From Hydractinia symbiolongicarpus (taxonomy: Eukaryota; Cnidaria; Hydrozoa; Anthoathecata; Hydractiniidae): a DNA stretch of 64,000 nt. The notes under the pieces are model-generated. The model made no database searches and was not told the origin of the DNA. It worked only from the letters and a program-made list of their open reading frames with translations. Location: assembly GCF_029227915.1 (NCBI RefSeq), contig NC_079888.1, forward strand, positions 15,235,001 through 15,299,000, written 5' to 3'. Both the position numbers and the translations under genes were made by a program. How positions within the stretch are numbered: position 1 is the stretch's first letter; every line of letters begins with the position of its first letter. Positions 25,001-37,224 of the stretch are shown here, in pieces.

Positions 25001-25492
25001 AACCAACTCAGAAGATATAAGATATTGAAGGGGGTACAACCGATATTTCATTCTTTGTTTTCTTTCCAACACTTCTTATTTGTACACTTAAGATCTGTAC
25101 CCACCGCAATCAGCCGGTAATTCATTACTTTACTGTTTTCTTATTTAGATGTGAACGAATGCACGGCAAATCCTTGCAATAAGAAAACAGAGACGTGTTC
25201 CAACAGCCCCGGTTCGTATCGATGTAAATGCAAAAAAGGATTCGTTCGCACGAAAACAGGAGACTGCGTCAAGAAAGGTAAAAAAACAAAAAAAGAGAAT
25301 TCAATTGAGCATGATATAGAACAGGGTAGATTCTTGACAGAGAAACAACTTAAGATTGGCTCACTATTATATGCGGTATTTTTTGGTTTGATTTACGTGT
25401 TGTTTAAACGCGGTCGGTATTATTCGATCGCGTTTTTAGTCTTGTTACACGGTGTTCTAGTGGCTTATGTTAACTTGAAATTTAAAGCGTAA
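15560..25492 (+). CDS. CRELD1: CRELD-type cysteine-rich EGF protein with two C-terminal membrane segments
   Basis: Fourteen exons join in frame: 15560-15682, 19570-19652, 20013-20067, 20152-20213, 20684-20736, 20812-20850, 21072-21121, 21296-21410, 22110-22211, 22741-22821, 23191-23295, 23526-23789, 24385-24480 and 25149-25492 (523 aa). Exon 1 encodes a signal peptide (MFPKLKLLQYLYLLLNIHLL) and KKCQTCKDVVKNF. Exon 2 adds the CRELD hallmark HFGGGDTAWEE. Then come VCCPEGKFGKDC, EGF/furin-like repeats (CHESCASSC, CHVSCHGGCTGEGPG, CHSSCIECV) and calcium-binding EGF starts (DKNECED, DINECDG, DVDECLD, DVNECTA). The tail has two hydrophobic segments separated by RGRYY, the layout of CRELD1; CRELD2 is secreted. 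Family members act in the ER. A poly(A) signal lies at 25513-25518. The gene is head to head with GRP94, and intron 1 carries an antisense LINE. Confidence 0.93.
15870..15984 (+). repeat. Dispersed repeat, GCGTGACAGACAGACGG family, copy 2
   Basis: It contains GTGGAAAAATCCACGGGTTTG, then GTTTTGCGTGACGGACAGAC and ATATGGGTATTATAATATT. It matches the 4882 and 39387 copies and ends exactly where the simple-repeat tail of the antisense LINE begins, in CRELD intron 1. Confidence 0.75.
15985..18440 (-). mobile_element. Nearly intact LINE (RTE/Craft-like) antisense in CRELD intron 1
   Basis: Reading on the minus strand, the remnant begins in the endonuclease C-terminus (SQHRLLV, near 18370), then a Lys/Arg-rich linker and a reverse transcriptase: GNYRGLKLVDQVMKVIERVI, QFGFVPGHGTTDAIF, FVDLEKAFDRVPR, GVHQGSVLSPLLFILVLEAL and the catalytic box LLYADDLVLIAE (about 17000). 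A cysteine finger CGVCRKG...CQTCKQWVHKKC follows near 16760, and the C-terminal region carries YGSETWAVKQ and LNWLGHLERM. Damage is light: in-frame stops near 18180 and 17515 and one frame change near 16540. The element ends in an ATC/ATG triplet repeat (15985-16016). It is 5' truncated, as is usual for target-primed insertion. Class assignment is from style only. Confidence 0.9.
21624..22060. repeat. Tandem duplication of about 212 bp in a CRELD intron
   Basis: Positions 21624-21835 recur at 21849-22060, offset 225 bp, with essentially identical sequence (TATTTATTAAAACTGTTGAA through GTATAGGAAAAAATT). It lies in the intron between the exons ending at 21410 and starting at 22110. Only about 13 bp separate the copies. 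It is either a very recent duplication or an assembly artefact. Confidence 0.9.
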
Positions 25493-25525
25493 TAAAAAAG
25501 GTGTGACCAAAAAATAAATAAAACA

Positions 25526-25880
25526 TACCGTAATGATCCGATTAAGCGCCCAGCCTATTTTAAGCGCCCCCTCAAAAAGCGCCCAGGTAATTTAAGTGCC
25601 CCCCTCCTCGAATAAGCGCCCACCTGATAAAAGGGGGCCCTTAATCGAAAACTACTTTGAGAAACGTATTTGAAATTTGGCGCTTATTTGAAAATAAAGT
25701 TTATTTTGTTACATCACTTATTCAGTTTTAATTTTCAGGGAAAAAAAATTGAAATTTACCGTTGTCTTTAATTTGTGCAAAATTAGGAAAAATTTATAAG
25801 CGCCCTCCTCGATTAAGGGCCTATGCAAAAACTCCATAATTTAATGAGCGCCCAGGGTGCTTGTTTGGATCATTACGGTA
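25526..25880. mobile_element. Short inverted-repeat element (MITE-like), copy 2
   Basis: The termini are TACCGTAATGATCC and its exact inverse GGATCATTACGGTA. The interior again has GCGCCC and GCGCTTA blocks, as in the copy at 1676-1961. It lies a few bases after the CRELD poly(A) signal, so it may form part of the 3' flank. Confidence 0.8.
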
Positions 25881-28800
25881 ATTGCCGCGGTTATATTATT
25901 ATTGATAATTTTGACGTCATTTAATTCTCTTCCGTTGTTTACGATGAATCTTTGTTGTGAATAATGAATCTTGCGTTATTTTGATTTCGTAGTAAATGTT
26001 CATCTTTTGTTTATCCATCAAACATATAAATAGTTCTAGTGTTAGTCCCGTTTTTATTAAAGTTCGCTAATTTTTAAATGCCTTGCCTGCATTTAATCCC
26101 CATCGAAGTTGTTTCAATCAGGACTTTGTGTTATTTTGTTTAAAGCAGGCTTCGCCAAGCAACCGTTCTTTCCTTTCAAGCAAATTCTAACAATGTCATT
26201 TAAATTAGACCTTATGATATGTCTGAGTTTGTTGATGTGAACTTGAAAACCGTTGCAAGCATTCTCCAAAAATAGAAAAGGCTGTCTTTATATGTCAACT
26301 TAAACTGGTATCACACCTGCAGATGGTCGCGATATTTTATGCGCCAGTTGTTCCGAATATAAGTTTTAAATTTCAACCTTGTAATATATTACTGTATAAG
26401 CGAAAGTTATAAGCGAAATTTCGTAATGTTTCTGTTTTAAACTGGAGAGCAATAACCCTTATTTAACCCAAAGTCAGTCTCAAGTACATTATAACAGATT
26501 TCGCCTTTTTTTTACATAAATACACCTTTCCCGAATTATAATAATTATGACGTCATCCATTAGTGTTTTTCAAATAAGGATATTCAGATAGAATATTAAA
26601 TTCTTATCATGACAAAAATGAAGTTTTTAGAGCAATATAATATTATACTTAGATTTTATTTAGATTTAAAAAATAATTATTTTAAAAACGAGCCTATAAA
26701 GGTTTTTGGTAACTTTCAGCTCGAAATTGAGGCACTTAACAAACAGAAATATTTACGAAATTAGGTAATTTGTTCTACCTTTTGCTAAGGAACTTAGGGA
26801 TAAGAATCAATTTTAGCATCGACTGCTTAAATTGAGTTTGGCATAATTAGGAAATTCGGGAATGGTCTGTCACACTATGAGAAAATAAAAGTACCTAGAA
26901 AAACTAAGAATTTTTATGACTCATCATACAAATTTGTCGTTTGCACAAAATTTATCTCGAGGTTAAATAAGAAACTGTTCTTGCTTGCTAGAATATGACG
27001 TGTAATTTGCAGACTTTTATATTTCTTTGTTATTGCTCGTTATTTTTCTTTTTTTTTTACTGTTTAGGTAAAAAACAAAGTGAAGGAAAAGAAAGAGAAG
27101 ATTTGTAGAAGAAATAATTTTTTAAAAGATTTTCAAAAAATCCTTTTTCATACAGAAATAAAATCTCTGTCGCCATTTTTTTTTTAACAATGACAAATTT
27201 TCCAGTTGTAACTTTTTTTTGCTGCAGTCTTTGAAAAGATGTATAAAAGTTCCATTTTACGAGCATAATAATTAATAGCTAAAATTTTTACGAAAATTGT
27301 TTTTTTTGAATTTTAGTACGTGTAATATTTATTAAAAAAGAAGTTCGATTCTTAAATTTTTTGTCGTTGTTTTTTTTGATCTTAGAAACATTTTTAAGTA
27401 CTGGATCTACCCTTTTGAAATACACGTTTTATTTTAGCAAAAATACCAAAATTTTAACCAGGCTGGTCGTTATTCATTTCTCTATTGATCTAAACGGTAG
27501 GCCTATTGTTTTAACCTGAAACCTTAGTCAGAGTATTATAAAGCATATTGTTATATAAAGCGTGTATTCTTAACAAAGAACTTGTGTTTTCTAGGCCGGT
27601 ACAAACTCCCGCAGAAAATTCCTAAAAATCACATTTTTTGATTTTGACGGTCAAGGCGGGAAGGTGAAAAAGATAAAATCTACAATACGAAGAAAAATAG
27701 GTTTACCACTGTTGAAATAGAAATGAAGACATTTAAATCTACAGAATAAATGCATTTGCATTTGTTGTTCACTCATATTATGTTGCGCAATCTGACCCGA
27801 AAACGACCCGTGTACATACGGTGATAAACCTCCTCCTCAAAACCTCCATGGATAAACACGCCTATGGAATCCTTTTCTTACATTAATAGAGTTATCTATA
27901 TATAACTGGAAGTTATCTGTACATAACTTCATTAATGTGAGAAGAGGACACCTACTTTAACACATTAATTAATCTTAACCCTAACAGAATTAATGTGATA
28001 GCTTAAGATATATAGAGTTACAAACTATGAATGTTATAGTAGTATTCCATACACGCTACCTTGTAAATTGATTGCTAGGATAAACTTTAACTATCAACGT
28101 CTGTTTTTATAGTTTCTTTATCTATTATTCATTTTTTCGAATGAATGAAAAGCAGTATAGTCATGCTGTAAGATGGGACACCATACGCTCCTCCCCCCCC
28201 CCCCACCTCAGGGTTTGTTGCCTCCGATGACAAAGCCGCTAGCGCTTCCTGAACGGCTCGCCCCCGGTGTAGATGTCAAAAACGCGAGAACCCCTGGGAC
28301 CGAGGTAAGCCGTCAACGCTTCTTTTTTACGAATAATTAAATGAAGAGTAAAATATATGTAGGAAAGCTGTAACCTTTTTTGCGTGTAATGTTAACTACT
28401 TAAATATTTTCGCTGTAATGTCTCGCGCAAAAATACCGATATTGATATGGTTAAAAATAATGCTTCAGGGTAATAAAACGGGGAAAACAGGAGGGTCTGC
28501 AATATGTTCATTTACAAAATGCTATTAACAAGAAGGAAAAATTGCTATTGTACAAGCCTGTTCTTAGCGATTGCATGCAGCTTTAAGTGAAGCTTTTTTC
28601 TTTTTTGGACGTTGGATCCCCAAATCGAAGGTAATTTTTAGTTTAAAAAAATATACTGTATATTAAATATGAATTGATTCTTTACCCTGATTTATTTTGT
28701 TTCCAGACAAAGATAATCAATATAGCTACGCAATATTACTGTAGTTTCTTTAAAAAAAATCTTGCATTTATCAGGCTAACAAGGACAAGCTGCTGGCCTA

Positions 28801-29151
28801 CCCTAAAGCGAGAGCTGGAAAAAATGATTGCATTATACCCCTTATAAGGGATCTTGGTTAGCTAGATTTTGCCAGTAAGCTTTAATAAGCTACAGTACAG
28901 ACAGCATAGCGCCACTCGATATTGTTTTGTAGACCATTTTTCGCCGCCCTGTAAACTGTCAGTAGCCACAGGGGTGCCCTAAAGGAATTAATTTTTACCA
29001 AAATTAATTTTCGCGAGTTTTTGTCAATTTGGCATAAATTAGTTCTGGAGAAAAAAAATTTCTTTTTGAAAAACATTTCGCGAAATTTTTTCCTGGTCTT
29101 TTTCCGACTTACCGACTCAGGTTTTTATTACCAAAAGTGAGTCGGTCGGTC

Positions 29152-29244
29152 AGATATGGGAACGTTCTTTATGTAGACATGAGATCGTTACACGAGGTCG
29201 TAAAACTCGCGTACATGTAAAGTTACATTCAAGCGGTACTGTAG
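29152..29244 (+). repeat. 93 bp direct repeat, copy A
   Basis: The block from AGATATGGGAACGTTCTTTA to CAAGCGGTACTGTAG is identical, as far as read, to 31252-31344, exactly 2100 bp away. The flanks differ. It has no coding content. Confidence 0.9.
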
Positions 29245-30918
29245 TCGGAGGACGCGAACACAACATATTTTTGATGACGGCCTTAATAAAAAACTATTCT
29301 GCAGCTTGCCTCATTTTAGACCTGGCTTATGTACTACAGTTAAAATATTATTTGGCACTTATAAAACGAACATAATCGGAGCAGGCAGGCTTATGTGTGC
29401 AACAGCCTAATACTATTTGTATAGAATAGAACGAACATAATCGGGGCCGAAACGGCTTGTATATCATTCGTCATCACTTCTGACAAACAAATTGCCCTGG
29501 TGGCAAAGTTGTTGTTGTTCTCAAATAAAACGAAATTTCATGGAAACTAAATTTTGAGATTCGCAAGTTTAATAATTTAGGTCATCCTCAGAATTCAATT
29601 CCAGCGAAAAATAAAAATGAGCCCACCCATCAGCAAAATCTAGTTTCGGGAAATTTAGCTATACTTCAGAGTATATTATGTTGAAATGTACTCCACAAGA
29701 GGAGTTTATACTAAGAATTACCATTATGATAATTATGATTTAAAAGGGGAAACAAGCTGTTCATGCGGTCACCTCTTCATAATCAAGGGCTGGATTTTTC
29801 GTAGAATCTATATTTTCTAACTTCAAACCAGTCATATTGTGTAGTTTAAGGTGAGTTTATGCTAGTTCAGCTGTAGTTTAATTTAGATACTTTAGCTCTT
29901 GTTTGACCGTAAAATGTCTCCGTTTTCCCTCAAGTCAAAGTTGTACCATTTGATATTCCAACCGGGAGAATAATCCTTTACCACGACATAATCCGGGCAA
30001 AAAAAACATAATCGGGCCATGCATACATAATCCGTACATAATATTGCCGAAGAAAAACTCGATCGTCAACTGTTGTGGTTTCCCTTTTTTATGAATATTC
30101 ATATTATCCATACTCCTAGATTTCATCAAACGTATCGCCACAATGACAAATAACTTTCCACTGCCCACTTCGAAAACGATGAAAAATAAAAAAACATATA
30201 GTCTCGATAACCCCAGCTATCGAATTCTCTTTTAAGGAAGAATGTTGTAAAACCCTTAAACGACGTGAAGGTAGACAACACGATCCCTTCAACCAATGCA
30301 CTGCACTGTGTTGACAAACTTAATATCAGCCCTGTAGTTTTATTCAGTTCGGCTTGTGGTTCACAATGGTGGAATGACTAAGTAAGGTTGTATTATCGTT
30401 CCAAGAAAAACAAAAACATCAGGATTAACTCAATTGAATTTCTTGGTGTTTGATACTCGTCAAGGCTTGGCATCAATTTATATTTTTTTAATTTTAAAAA
30501 GTGCCGAAGAAAATGCTGCAGTCTGCCGAGGTAATTGCCAAAGGTTTTCAGTGCTTTTGACCATTGTCTTTGGCATTTTTTCTGCCGAAGGACTGCCAAA
30601 GTGATTTTGAAAAATTGCGAAGTTACTTTGGTAATTATTTGCCAAAGCAAATATATCTGAAATTCGAAGACTGACATGTACGCAATAGTTATCACCTTCG
30701 CATGAGCTTTTGGTAGCGTCAGAACTTTCGTTGTTATTGTTAACCTATTGTTAAATACATGCGTTATTCTTGCATGTTGAAAACAATAGAGTTCATGTCT
30801 TGTTCGCGAAATTTAAGCTCATGTGAGCTCATGTGAACTGCGTGTGTCCCATTGTTGTATTTAATTGCTATAGTCTCAGAGATCAACGAAAGACAATAAA
30901 ATTTAACGAAGAATTAAG

Positions 30919-31068
30919 TTTCGTTAGATTGTATTTTAAAAGTTTGAACGAAAAACAGTGATGAAAAGCTTCGTTAGATCGCATTTTAAAAGTTTGAGAA
31001 CGAAAAACAGCGATAAAAATGCTTTGCTAGATTTAAAAATGTAAGAATGAAAAGCGCCGATAGAAATG
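30919..31068 (+). repeat. Three-copy tandem repeat of about 50 bp
   Basis: The unit TTCGTTAGAT...TTTTAAAAGTTTGA...ACGAAAAACAG..ATGAAAAGC occurs at about 30919, 30970 and 31022, diverging in the third copy. Confidence 0.75.
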
Positions 31069-31251
31069 CTTTTAATGTGTTATGTTCGTTCATTTTTCTA
31101 AAATAATATTTCAATAGCCTTTGTGATCTTAACACTTCTAAGCAATAACAGGCATGTTACATGTTACAACAAAAGGATTCATCAAATCTTATTGTTCTGA
31201 CTCGTGCACGACAATAACAATAAAAAGCAATTAAGTTCCTGTATAAACAAA

Positions 31252-31344
31252 AGATATGGGAACGTTCTTTATGTAGACATGAGATCGTTACACGAGGTCG
31301 TAAAACTCGCGTACATGTAAAGTTACATTCAAGCGGTACTGTAG
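31252..31344 (+). repeat. 93 bp direct repeat, copy B
   Basis: Second copy of the 29152-29244 block, in the same orientation. The 2.0 kb between the copies has no recognisable coding content. Confidence 0.9.
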
Positions 31345-32671
31345 CTAGTTACTTTTCCAGCTTGAGTTTTGTAAAAATCTGTTATCCCGCCGAACTGCAT
31401 CAATTTTTGTGGATTCATAAAGTTCCATCTTTCCCGTACCTCAAAACAGTTTTCTGGCTTGCCATTACTCACTATGACTAAGTATATAAAAAGTTATATA
31501 TCTGTTCCTCACTGTCCTACATCATTGCCAAGTCAGTCCTTATATCGCCACCCTCTTAGCTAAGTAAAACTAAGAATTTATGAAAAAAACTTTTTTCAGA
31601 ATACATATATATATATACCTATAAAAATAGTCTAAATTCTGTCCACCAAGTAAATGATTACTTATTTGAATAATTTAGAGCTCTCAGTTTGAGTATGTCT
31701 TGCTTTTTCTTATATGGTGCAATCTATAATATATATATATATTTATTAAGGCCAGGCTGGGACACTTTAAATAAAAATTTCCAGTCCCATCATGCTTTTT
31801 ATCCAATAACTCCTCAACTTGCAAAAATGCAAAACAACGCTTTCAATTTTGATGACTCTGCAGAAAAAAACCCATTGTTTGTGATACCAACCCTGCTTAT
31901 CTGCCATTATGTTTTCCATCAAAGTTATGTGCAGCACTTTTGGGAGAATATGATTGATGTCCTGCTGTTAATAAACTGGTAATGAACACTCCTGTCACTA
32001 GGTAAGGCTTGTTTAGTCCATGGAATTCTTGTTTTGATAATGTGAACATTTATGAAATTTCCTAATTTTTAGAGGGGCTGCTTTTTTTGAGGGAGGTGTT
32101 TAAAAGTTAGGCGTTTCTCGATTGATACTGCAAAGCCGCACGTTGAGGTAAATGTTCCTTTGGACAAGTTAAGTAGTAGTTATCGCACAGTTCCAAGAAA
32201 CATTTTGGAATTATAATATGCCGAAATCAGGACACTTAATATCATGTAATGAGTGATTTGTAGGAAATAATTTTGTGATAGCATCGTGATTAACATTTTA
32301 TGATCATGATGGCCACCGTATACATACCTTAGAAAAGAATCTTCCATAAATCGCTGTTGCAGGCAATCAGTGATAATGGCTTTGTTTATTTTTATGCCAA
32401 GAAAACTTGAATGTGACAAAAAGTTACTTCTGACTGCTAAGTTTTAAATACTATAGATAAAAGATCTAAAAATATAAATTTCAAAAGTAAAATAGCTACA
32501 AATGAAAAAACTTGGATAATGAAATAGTAAATTAAAAAACTGCAAATTTATATAAATATCAATATTTTTTTAACTATGCAAATTTTATGTATGTCTAAAA
32601 ATTATCTTTTATTTATTAAGAAGGATGGTTATTTACATAATTCACACATCACAATACAGAAATATCAGAAT

Positions 32672-32835
32672 CATCCTCATTCTCGACTTAAACTCCATAT
32701 TTATGCTAGCATGGGTTGGATGGAATATATTAATAACCCTCTTCCAATCTGATCTAGACTGTGTTAGATCTAAACTGAAATTACTTCGCCTCAAGTCTGT
32801 CTTTATTACCTCCTGCCAACTCTTTCTTAGTCTAC
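32672..32835 (-). mobile_element. 3' fragment of the CRELD-intron LINE family
   Basis: The sequence from CATCCTCATTCTCGACTTAA through AATCTGATCTAGACTGTGTT matches the 3' end of the LINE at 15985-18440 (compare 16010-16165) with a few substitutions. It is a severely 5'-truncated insertion in the same orientation. Confidence 0.85.
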
Positions 32836-34952
32836 TTGAAAAAAGAATGATTTAAAAGAATGACTTTTACATTACATTATCCTCTCTTGTCTCATGAAAT
32901 TGCTACTATAATTTTGTAAAATAATTATACAAGAATAGTTATGTATCAAGTTAATAGAGGATCACAAGTTATCAAAATTATTGACAAAATAATTTTTTTT
33001 AATTTAATATCAGGAAATACTGCAATTGTTATTATTTACTCCTCATGCTTGCATTAGTAACACGCGTGAAAAAAATATTAAAAATAAAAAACCGTTCAAA
33101 TTTTTTGAAAGTAGTTTTGAAACTTTAAACCAACTTTGCGTATTTTAAATTGTGGATTGTGAAGATAAGAAACAAAGAAACAAACCTTTAAAACTTTTTG
33201 ATTTATAGTTGAATGTAACTGCAACTTTTTGTATTTTTGCGACGTTAAGTTGAAGGGCTTAAAATGTTGTTTGCTTTGTTTGTTTTTCTTCAAACCTTTT
33301 CTCAGACGTTTAAAGTTTAAAAAAACGACAACTACCTTTTTAAATAATTAAATAATTTGATATTTGTTTCTTGTTCTATTTTGCTAACTGATGTTTTTTG
33401 TTTATTGTTATGATCGCAATGTAATGTTTACAATGTTTACAGTGCTCAAAAACATGGTGATCATGCATTCCCCCATGATACACAGCCCACAATGTTACCT
33501 GTCCTGATTCCAGTACTTTATATTTTCAGTTTTTTATTTCCGTTGTTACATATATTTAATATAATACGAGAACTAAAAAACAAAAAAAAAGGTGATAACT
33601 AGTTTGTGTGTCATGTAATCGAATTTTTCAATTTCAGTCTTGATTTGTAGTTTTTTCTTTAACAGTGAACAAAGTTATTTATAATGTAATTGTGTACTTA
33701 CTTTAAGTACACACTTTTTCTTTTTGTAATGAATAGAAATATCAGGCTGAGATTTCAAGTTGAAAACAATAGTTCTATATTTGAACAACAGAGAATTAGA
33801 ATAATGACCAGGCTAGTTATAATTTTGGTATTCTTATAAAAGAGGTTGTAATCGGATTGAGCACCTTCAATCTTCTATATTGTGTGTTAAATCCTATTGA
33901 AGTCAAAGGTGAGCTGAAACCCTTTTTTGAGACAATTAATGACTATATATATGAGCAAAAAAATGAATCATGAATATTTAGCTATGTTTGATAGGTATAA
34001 AAGTCTTCTTTTAATTTTTTTAAAACGCTTTTTTCATTCTCAATGTATTTTAAAAAATTTTAGATTTAATTATGATGCATGCTTAAATTACGATGTCGTA
34101 TTTAAGTAATAGCAATTTTTAACATTTTCTCTCATAAGTAATTTTAGACCCGATAAGGAGTGTGCATTCAAACTTTAAAAATGCATGTATAGTTGTTATA
34201 AGAGTGAAATGATAAACATATTTTTTTTTTGATAAAATCGTTTGCTCATCCCAGACCTATTAAGTTTTTATAATGACGCAAAAACTTGGTATCTGCAGTT
34301 TGGTTTGCAATAAAATTTTCTGGGTAAGCTTGTATAGGCCATGTATGTTTACTCACGAAATTTGAGGACGTGCAGACCCCAAGTTATTATGGGATTGTTA
34401 GCAAAAGATTAAGAGACCTACTACAAACTGCATATAATAAGTGAAGTTTTACTATACATGCTGCCTTTAAAAATAAGTTCTCTTTGTGTCTTAAACAAGA
34501 TCAGTCAGTTGTTTAGCTAGATTTTTTTTTGGGATTTTTTAAATCAGCAAAAGTTAATTTAACTTGAAATTAACGGCATATTTTGTTCAGAAGAATAAAA
34601 AACTACTCCCTACGATATTGTTGACCCCCCCCCCCCCTCCCCCACCCTAAATCTTATTTTAAAATTACCTTTTCCCTAAAGCCCCCCTTATTTTTGTGTG
34701 TTGTTGGTATTGGACAAATATTGGGGTGGTAAATGACTAGAATTTTTTGAATTCCTTAAATCCTTAAATTGTTATGAAATTTTTCAAAATATAATCTCTA
34801 AAAAAGTTATATACATAAAGATTTTTAAGACCTTTGCTTGTTTTTAAATTCGAAATTTTTATTAAGAAACCTAAAGAATGAAATTGTTTATTTGCTGGTC
34901 TTTCTTGTTTGCTTATTGTGATAGTCCTAAAAACATGTTTTGTTGTTTAGAA

Positions 34953-37224
34953 ATGAAGTCTAGTACCCTCTATGTTACTGGGTTGGAACAGAGCATTACT
35001 GAGCAAACATTAAAGAAAGACTTTGAAAAATATTGTAAAGTAGAACGAGGTGTGTATTAACATTGGATACTTCAGAGTTTTTAAATTAGTTTTGTGTGTG
35101 TGTCCTTTACAAATTTTTAACAGGAACATCTATCAAATTCTATCAAATTGTTGTATTTTTTCCCCATTATGTATTTGCTTTAATAATAATGTTGTTAGTG
35201 GCTTCTCTGGTTGTCTACCAAATATTATGTATTGAAATGATTTGTGTTTTGTTGTCCCACCCTTACACAGACAGACCAATAAGTTCTTGTTGGGGGGCCA
35301 TACCTTAGTTTAGGTATTCTAATCAGTTAAGCTTAGTTGTTATATTATGCACATCTATCTATCCTAATCAACATTATTTGCACATAACTAAAGCAATCTA
35401 GATGGATGATCTTGCTACAACAGCTACTTAAGTGAAAAAAGTCAATAGGAAGTCTGGTATTTCAATCTCTACAATTTAATAGTAGGAATAATTCTTTTCT
35501 TTTTTTTACATTTTAGTGACAGTAATATGTGACAAACAAACGCGTTTGTCAAAAGGATTTGCATATGTTCTGTGTGAAAGTCCGGAAGATGCCACTTTGG
35601 GAATGAAAGAAATGGATGGAAGGGTATGTTACTTGGAACTATTTTGTTTTGTTTTCCTGTTGATTGCAAATAATGTTTTTGTGAATGCTTGTTTTTAGAT
35701 TATGGCTGATAAACCCATAAAGGTGAAGTACTCTTTCAGCGAAACACCAGAATGGGTGTCAGTGTTAGAAAGTCGTGGTACATTAACTTCAACCAGATCA
35801 AGGGGACGAGGAGTTGGTACTGGACGTGGTCAATATAATCAAAGGGAGATGAATGGAAATTCGTATGGCAGAGGACGTGGTAATTCACATGGCAGAGGTC
35901 GTGGTGATTCACATGGCAGAGGTCGTGGTGATTCACATGGCAGAGGTCGTGGTGATTCACATGGCAGAGGTCGTGGTGATTCCTATGGAAGAGGCCATAG
36001 TGAGTCCCATGGAAGGGGGCGTAGTGAGTCCCATGAAAGAGGCCGTGGCAATATATTCAACAGAGGTCGCAATAATTTGTATGGTGCAGGTCGTGACAGT
36101 ACTTTTGATTCCTATGGAGAAGGTAGTGGTTATGCCAATGGGAGAGGACGTGGTGGTTCCTATGGAAGAGGTCATGGTGATTCCTATGGAAGAGGCCATG
36201 TAGATTCGTATGGGAGAGGAGGTGGTGATTCTTTTGGGAGAGGCGGTGATGATTCTTATGGGACAGCCAGAGGTAACTCATACGGAAGAGACAGAGAAGA
36301 TACCTATGGGAAAAGTCAGGAAAATTCATTTGGTGTAGGACAAGCAGATTCTGGTGAAAAAGGAGGTAGAGATTCCTATGGAAGAGATTATGGTGACTCA
36401 TACAGAAGAGGGCCTGGCAATCCTAATACTGGAAGGCAAGATGATCTGTATCGAATAGGACGTAACAGTGTTTTTTCAGAATATCCAGGAGAAGCAGATA
36501 AAGGTTTGTATCTTTTTATCTACCTGTTTTTTGCTTTGTTTTTCATTTACGGCATAAACACCGTTGGATTCCTTATTTAGGTGATTCAAGTATGCTGCAA
36601 AGAAGAACTATTCCTAGAGACTCTTACGACTCCAACATTCCTCCAGCAGGTGAGAGACGCAAACGTCCTCATATCGATGCCTTTGACCCTCCAAGTTTGA
36701 TGTTGCAAAGAGTGGAAAGAGACAGTGAACTTATTAATCGTTTCAATGGGAAGTTGCCAAGAATAGACGATGAACGTTATGCAACAGACCGAATAAGTGA
36801 AAGATACCCCACTAGGAGTGCCATAAATTCAGTTGATTATGACTTACCTGGTCGTGGTGTGGGAAGTGTTGATGTATTGAGAAGGCCTGAAGAGTTTAGG
36901 CAGGAAAGACCAACCACACAGGGCTATCGGTTAGATGACTCTTTTTCAGCAGGTCCTAGAGAAGAGGCTATGTACGCAAAACGAAATACATTGTCGGAAT
37001 ATACACGAGAAGAATACAATAATGCTCCAAATGGAAGAGAAAGAATGTTGCCTGCAAGAGCTCAGGGTTATGAAGATGCACCACCGCAAAGGTACAATGA
37101 ATCTGGAGGGAGGGGAGGCATAGCGAGAGCTCAGCAACCAACCATTGACAGGGGTTACATGTCAGCTAATAGATTTGATGGAAACAGTTGTCCTAGAGAA
37201 CAGTCCCGTTATGTACCATTTTAA
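34953..37224 (+). CDS. RRM and RGG-repeat RNA-binding protein
   Basis: Four exons join in frame: 34953-35049, 35517-35623, 35699-36503 and 36581-37224, giving 550 aa. A single N-terminal RRM spans about residues 4-80, with an RNP2-like LYVTGL and an RNP1-like SKGFAYVL. It is followed by about 250 residues of Gly-Arg-Ser-Tyr repeats (GRGRGDSHGRG, SYGRGHGDSYGRG), then a less repetitive, charged, Arg-rich C-terminal half with ERRKRPHIDAFDP and several DSYD/RYP motifs. Such hnRNP-like proteins bind RNA through the RRM, and the RGG part supports condensation and arginine methylation. The ATG lies two bases after a TTTAG acceptor; an in-frame upstream ATG at 34878 would instead add a hydrophobic leader, which is unlikely for an RRM protein. 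A poly(A) signal is at 37846. The exact orthologue is not identified. Confidence 0.88.
35870..35995 (+). repeat. 24 bp coding repeats in the RGG domain
   Basis: Four almost identical 24 bp units (GGTCGTGGTGATTCACATGG plus CAGA) encode GRGRGDSH repeats, flanked by more divergent copies on to about 36260. The near-identity at DNA level suggests recent expansion and length polymorphism. Confidence 0.85.

Larger units (their letters stand above)
25881..34860. other. 9 kb region without a recognisable gene
   Basis: No reading frame here shows a domain or motif that I recognise; the short ORFs (60-100 codons) lack family signatures and plausible splice partners. The region contains poly-C tracts (about 28193 and 34625), AT microsatellites (about 31601 and 31724), a pair of exact direct repeats, a three-copy tandem repeat and a LINE 3' fragment, listed separately. 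Confidence 0.6.

Noticed and set aside
29152-31344. Direct repeats read as LTRs of a full retrotransposon.
   Set aside because: They do not begin with TG and end with CA, no flanking duplication is visible, and no gag or pol remnants lie between them.
34878-34952. An upstream in-frame start giving the RRM protein a hydrophobic leader.
   Set aside because: A TTTAG acceptor lies two bases before the ATG at 34953, and a secretory leader does not suit a nuclear RNA-binding protein.
35736-36401. Minus-strand and alternate-frame ORFs rich in His/Met or Thr/Ile repeats.
   Set aside because: They are shadows of the RGG coding repeat, and their periodicity follows the 24 bp unit.
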